Source of the DNA: Sphagnum compactum
Taxonomy: Eukaryota > Bryophyta > Sphagnopsida > Sphagnales
Direction of reading: 5' to 3'
DNA length: 64,000 bases
NCBI GenBank assembly: GCA_965153455.1
Contig: OZ234496.1
Coordinates: 11,059,863-11,123,862 of the forward strand
Shown here: positions 59,421 through 64,000 of the stretch, piece by piece
Numbering within the stretch: position 1 is the first letter of the stretch
Layout of the letters: every line of letters starts with the position of its first letter
The notes under the pieces: model-generated
Told to the model about the DNA's origin: nothing
The model's database searches: none
What the model saw: the letters and a program-made list of their open reading frames with translations, nothing else
Position numbers and translations under genes: made by a program

Positions 59421-59508
59421 TGGCCCTATAGCCATAATCGACTTGCCATAATCGATTGTGCCAAATTGATTTATGGCAAGTCAATTATGGCAAACTGGCT
59501 ATAGGGCA
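59421..59508. repeat. Imperfect palindrome, possible hairpin or small TIR element
   Basis: Arms TGGCCCTATAGCC and GGCTATAGGGCA enclose a second inner inverted pair (CTTGCCATAA against TTATGGCAAG). The right arm has a short stretch missing from the left. No flanking duplication was recognised. Confidence 0.65.
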
Positions 59509-59766
59509 TTTTGGCATGTGACAAACCAATTTAAGTAATTGACAAATCAATTTATTGATGATTTCACATTTCAAGCTTATAGAAATTATGGTAAAACTAC
59601 TTCTTACCTTTCCTTAAGATGTGGTAGAAGATGGATCATAAGCATATTAGAAAATGGAGATTTAGGAAATGGGGAGAACCACAGGAGATTTCTTGAACTT
59701 ATGACATTATTGTAAAGCTTCTTGTAAATTGATTTTTGATTAATTATGTGTGTTTATGATGACTTT

Positions 59767-59784
59767 GTGTGTGTGTGTGTGGGA
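59767..59784 (+). repeat. (GT)n microsatellite
   Basis: TTGTGTGTGTGTGTGTGG run in otherwise AT-rich DNA. Confidence 0.85.
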
Positions 59785-60228
59785 TGTATATGAACTAATG
59801 CAAAAACGATCGAATGGTTCTTAACCAGAAAATAGTTGTAATTTTAGTTGGAAAGGTCAATGAAGTCTTCAACCACTACTATGAGGTTTCTTACATAAAG
59901 TGAACACATTTTTTTTATTATCTCGATATATGTTACTTGAGATAATGGAGATGGACAAGAACCCATTAGCATTACCTCATTAAAATTAATTGTAAGGGTT
60001 GTAAAAATGTATCATAACAAGTACAGGTAAGAAGGAAGGAAGGAAAGAAAAATAGTTATTGGGTCCAATGATAAAGGCTAAAACTCATGCACAAGTAAAT
60101 TTATTTATTTTTTAATTACACCAAACCTTTCTTCTTCCTTGGGTTTCTAATTAGTCAATGAATCTTTTATGAGTATGCCTAAGGATAAGCATTATAAAAT
60201 GTAAGCATGGGCATCTAGTTGTGTAGGC

Positions 60229-60431
60229 CACTTAGGCATGTAAGTATGTAGGTCTCCCTTTAAGCCCTCTCATAGGCATGTTTGACTCCCCTAGCCACTT
60301 AGGCATGGAAGCATGTAGGTCTCTCTCTAAGCCCTCTCATAGGCATGTTTGCCTTCCCTAGCCATTTAGGCAAGTAAGCATATAGGTCTCCTTCTAAGCC
60401 CTCTCATAGGCATGTTCACCTCCCCTAGCCA
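60229..60431 (+). repeat. 67-bp tandem repeat, three copies
   Basis: AAGCCCTCTCATAGGCATGT begins at 60,262, 60,329 and 60,396, exactly 67 bp apart. Each copy is preceded by AGCCA-TTAGGCA, AGCATGTAGGTCTC or close variants. Contiguous units with no spacers. Confidence 0.9.
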
Positions 60432-60439
60432 TGTAGGCC

Positions 60440-61590
60440 ATTTTGTCCAAGATTTTAATTGAACCGACCTTTAACTTTGCAAAATATTTTTCTCATAAAG
60501 GGCTTTTGGGCATAATGGACCACACACAGACAAAGAACAAATTCAAACAGCACATTCATATAAAACAACCAAAAACAACCAAAACTAAAAACTAAAACTA
60601 AAGACTCACAAAACACAAACTCAAGATTCACAAACATCACAAAAAGTTGAAATGTAATAAATAAAATAAACAAATTTGACAATAAGCTAAGCTAGGTTAC
60701 CAATGTACATAGGATTATTTAGTTTACTGTAATTTATTAAGTTCAACTAGCTTAGTTTACCAACTAAGTTATAATAGCCTTTTCTAGAAAACTATTAGCT
60801 ATTAGATATTATATCATGGAAGACCCATGGATAATTGCAAAGGAAAACCATGGGTGTACATTGAAAGCATAATAGTCCAATTGAAATAACAAAGTTTGCC
60901 ATATGTGGTCTATGTTTCTTTGTTCATGTGGTAGAATATACTATTGCAGTTGAAAAACCTTTCATTTGTAGTTGCAAAAATAACTATGTTATCATCCATC
61001 AATGAACGCAATCAAAATTGGATGATATTGTTCACTTTTCATCTACATTTTTAATGAAAATCATATTAGTCGTAAGTTATAGTCACATCACTGACTAGAA
61101 ATTGGTTCAACCTTTCATGTAGTTGCATATGCGACTACAACAAGTTGCAACTACATGGACATGTAAAACTAACACATTGCTAGTCATGAAATCAGTTGGT
61201 TTGGACATTAGTTGCATAGTAGTCGCAAAAATATGGTCAAAATGGACAACATTTCTTTTAGAGTAACCATTGAAATAATTGTAACTTATTCTTCAAAGTT
61301 GAAATGATTACATCATTAACCAACACAATTTGCCCAAAAAATATATCATCTCTTCAACTATCACTAGTTCTTCTAGTTCCTTAACAAGGTTTAAATGATT
61401 GTGCACCTATAACAAAAAAGGACACATGATTTTTGCATCTTATTCTGCAACAATTTTAGCAATACTTCAATTTTTCACAAAGTCTTGAATACATTTTAAG
61501 TTCTTGTATTGAAGGTTGAACATGGTCTTCAACATGTTGTGGGTTTTAAAATGATTATAAACCATTGAAAAGGCTCAAAATGGCATCAAT
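60440..61590. other. No recognisable gene
   Basis: AT-rich. A 75-codon minus-strand frame (60,455-60,682) is hydrophobic but lies in A/T-biased sequence and has no family signature. Confidence 0.5.
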
Positions 61591-61599
61591 ATCCTCACA

Positions 61600-62500
61600 A
61601 TTACACCATCATCCTTCACTTAAATTCCTACATTTCTAAAACAAAATCTTCATAAATTAATGGTTAATTCAAACCTTTGATGTTGGCCACCAACTTTCAT
61701 AACAATGCACAAAATGAAAGTAGAAATAAAAACATTTAACAACAACCAATACCTTTGGGTTTGGTTTTAAACACATTATGTTTGAACCATAGCCCAAGTT
61801 TGACCCATCAATGTTTTAAAAGACAAATGTAGAGCCTATTATTGTCTATAACATATGGAGATTACATTTTGGTATTCAAAAGTTTCTTGAAACAAAATAC
61901 CTCTTGAAGCAAATTGTGTCTTCATAGGAGTTTTGAGCATCCATATTAGCAAGTTTGCAATGATACAAAACATATTTCCATTCTTGACTCCCCTTCCCTA
62001 ATTTTTTAATCCAAGTAATAATTTTTTGCAATGATGTTTGAATAGCCGTCAAACTAACTTCTAAAACACCTTGACAAACTTTGGCATCATCAATGGCATA
62101 TTAATTGCCTTTGACATTGCATGGCCAAAACATGATTCTAATGGGGTGGGTAATTGAAGGGGAAAACAAAAAACTACAAACTTCAAAGCCGTGGTCAATG
62201 CGTTCAAATTTGAACCATCTTTAACATAAACAATGACTTTGTCACACAAATCAAATGAAGCAAATAAGTTTTGACCTAATTTGCCATGGTTACACCTATT
62301 GTGTTTTGCATTTCAAAAACCCCAACAATCACATGGGTGGGCTCCTAAGAACTATTAATAAAATGACAACATAGTAAATGTGTCAAAGCTAACTTGTGAC
62401 ATCCAAAGATAAAAAAGGCCATGCACATTATACAAAAAACAAAAGTTAGCATAAAACACATTATTACAATTCATGGGTTTTTTAATTGGAATTTCTAACA
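61600..62500 (-). pseudogene. Decayed transposase-like protein (probably hAT-type)
   Basis: On the minus strand EPTHVIVGVFEMQNTIGVTM, then VKTYLLHLICV (62,250-62,350), are followed by IVYVKDGSNLNALTTALKFV and CFGHAMSKAINMP (62,080-62,235). The phrases H-VT-GLFE, YVKD-G-NLN-TAL and CFGHA-SKA occur in this order in repetitive BED/hAT-like transposases of plants as I recall them. Stops and frame changes break it. Confidence 0.45.
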
Positions 62501-62729
62501 AAAGAATACCCAAAATGAAAAATGACAAGTGTTAAAAAAAAACCACCCTATCAATCTAAACAAATTTGGACTCGCTAGTGTGACTAGGTAGTCAATTCAG
62601 ACCTTGTCATTTTGACTCGCAAAGTGATTAATAATGTGACTGACTATTCGATTGATAGACAGTGGACCATTTGACTAGGTCAAATTTATACCTAAATTAA
62701 AATATTATTTGGTTTATTATTTTAGAAAT

Positions 62730-62885
62730 TAATAAGTAGGTAGGTAGCAAATAGGTTTAGTTAGGTTGAAAAAAGGCATTAAAGTAAGTAGGTTATAACG
62801 TAACTTAATTTAACTTCACCTAACCCAACCTAACCTCACCTAACCTAACTTCATCTAACCTAACATAACTTAACTTAACTGCCCT
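62730..62885. repeat. Low-complexity TAGGTAGG / AACCTAACCT tract
   Basis: AAGTAGGTAGGTAGC followed by a run of CACCTAACC, AACCTAACCT and ACTTAACTTAACT units. Similar tracts lie near 45,050-45,180 and 47,200-47,270. It is not a plant telomere repeat. Confidence 0.7.
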
Positions 62886-62889
62886 CCCT

Positions 62890-64000
62890 TGTTTACTTTA
62901 CTACAACTACTCAAGTAATAAGTAAGAAGTCATTCAAGGAAAAACAAGGAAGATAAACATCTACTATTAGACCTACCCTCCTATAAGTAATCTAATCCAA
63001 AAAGTAGGAAATAGAACATAAGGAAGGGAACAATATAAGAAAGGGGTAAAATTTGAAAGTAATTACTCTTCGTGATTTTGTAGTACCTTCAATGCCCGAG
63101 AATATTGCCTAAGGGGTCTACATATTTTTCAAACCATTACTGCCCCTCCTCCCCCATGCCTACTAGTTCTCTAATGACACTATGTTTGTCACACACAAAA
63201 AATGAAAAATGTGGGCTCAAAAAATATGTCATAATATATCAAAATTAAAATTAAAAAATAGACCACCATAAAATGAATAATTTAATTATAAATTGCATTG
63301 AAATTTTTTTTATATGATTTTTTTTCATATTTAAAAAATTCAACTTCTTGTGATTTTCATCATTTTTTACAATTGATATTCCATTTCACATTGAAATCTT
63401 TAAAAAATTTCTCTAAATTTCTTGACCAATCACATGTTTAGGGATATTATAGGGTGGTATATTAATATTTGTGACTAAAACCATAGGGGATAATTATAAG
63501 ATTTATAGTTTCATAATTATTTTAAATGCAGGAATTGTAGTTAATGTAAGTATGTGGACTCTACAAAATGTCAAATGTGAGCCACCTAACTATGTTTTCA
63601 CCCAACTTAATACTCCAAAAACTATCTAATGGTTAGCCCATTACTCTCTATCCTAGAAAAATGCAAAAATATTAATTCAAAGAAGCATCCTACTTACATA
63701 ACATAACTTACTTCGCCTCTCACACTTAATACAATAAGAATGCAACTCAAGAAGCTTGAATACTTTAACCAACTTCCATTAAAATCACACACAAAGTACA
63801 TACATCTTTCTCCTTTCCTCACCTCACTCTCCAAGTTTCCAATGAATTCCTTTTCCTTTCTCACATCCTCTAGTCCTTATTTTCCACAAATCACACAAGG
63901 CCCACATTGACCTCTAAAAAATAAGGGCCTAATCCTAATCTTTTTTTAGAAGTCTCCTAGATGATTAGGTGGATTACCCCCAACCACTCATTAACATGAG
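62890..64000. other. No gene seen
   Basis: AT-rich sequence to the end of the window; no open frame above chance and no repeat relation recognised. Confidence 0.6.

Noticed and set aside
60229-60431. CRISPR-like array
   Set aside because: The units are contiguous and lack unique spacers, and the context is a plant nuclear genome.

Overview
The window looks like nuclear DNA of a land plant, AT-rich and crowded with transposon remains. The evidence is a plant Ty1/copia element primed by initiator-methionine tRNA, two Helitrons, a DUF641 (GIL1/IRKI-type) protein, which is a plant-only family as far as I know, and a plant-style kinase with a helical N-terminal region. The mix of decayed transposase and LINE-like proteins reminds me of ferns, lycophytes or bryophytes more than flowering plants, but that is a weak inference and I cannot name a species.

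Only two cellular genes are well supported, and they are paralogues. Gene A (about 33.0-39.45 kb, +) is a two-exon gene. Exon 1 encodes a helical N-terminal region plus a complete Ser/Thr-type kinase domain. An intron of 609 bp joins it in frame to a second exon encoding an approximately 1,130-residue repetitive tail. Gene B (about 53.4-57.0 kb, +) encodes a 433-residue protein: linker, coiled coil and DUF641 domain. The two share their leader, linker, start of the coiled coil and 3' untranslated sequence. Gene A has lost the DUF641 part, and gene B lacks the kinase but keeps a short stub resembling the kinase N-terminus. A third related unit lies at the left edge, where a 3'UTR copy is fused to a fragment of the DUF641 C-terminus (1-733). 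The simplest reading is a tandem array derived from a kinase-linker-coiled coil-DUF641 fusion gene that has been split by reciprocal domain loss.

Layout: 1-14.96 kb and 20.34 kb onward, left array unit, interrupted by an 8.5-kb AT-rich insertion (with a decayed transposon gene), a small TIR element with 8-bp flanking duplication, a LINE-like remnant and, at 14,964-20,336, a nearly intact copia retrotransposon on the minus strand with 5-bp target duplication. 21.5-22.5 kb, Helitron. 22.6-26 kb, minisatellite and Ty3/gypsy remnant. 26-32.5 kb, mostly decayed DNA and a LINE-like remnant. 32.5-41.6 kb, Helitron abutting a TATA-like box, gene A and its 3' flank. 42.2-43 kb, second LINE-like remnant. 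43-53.3 kb, AT-rich DNA with minisatellite and a pogo-like transposase remnant. 53.4-59.2 kb, gene B and flank. 59.2-64 kb, tandem repeats, an inverted repeat and a decayed transposase.

All similarities between copies were read by eye, without alignment software; family names come from motif recognition and not from searches.
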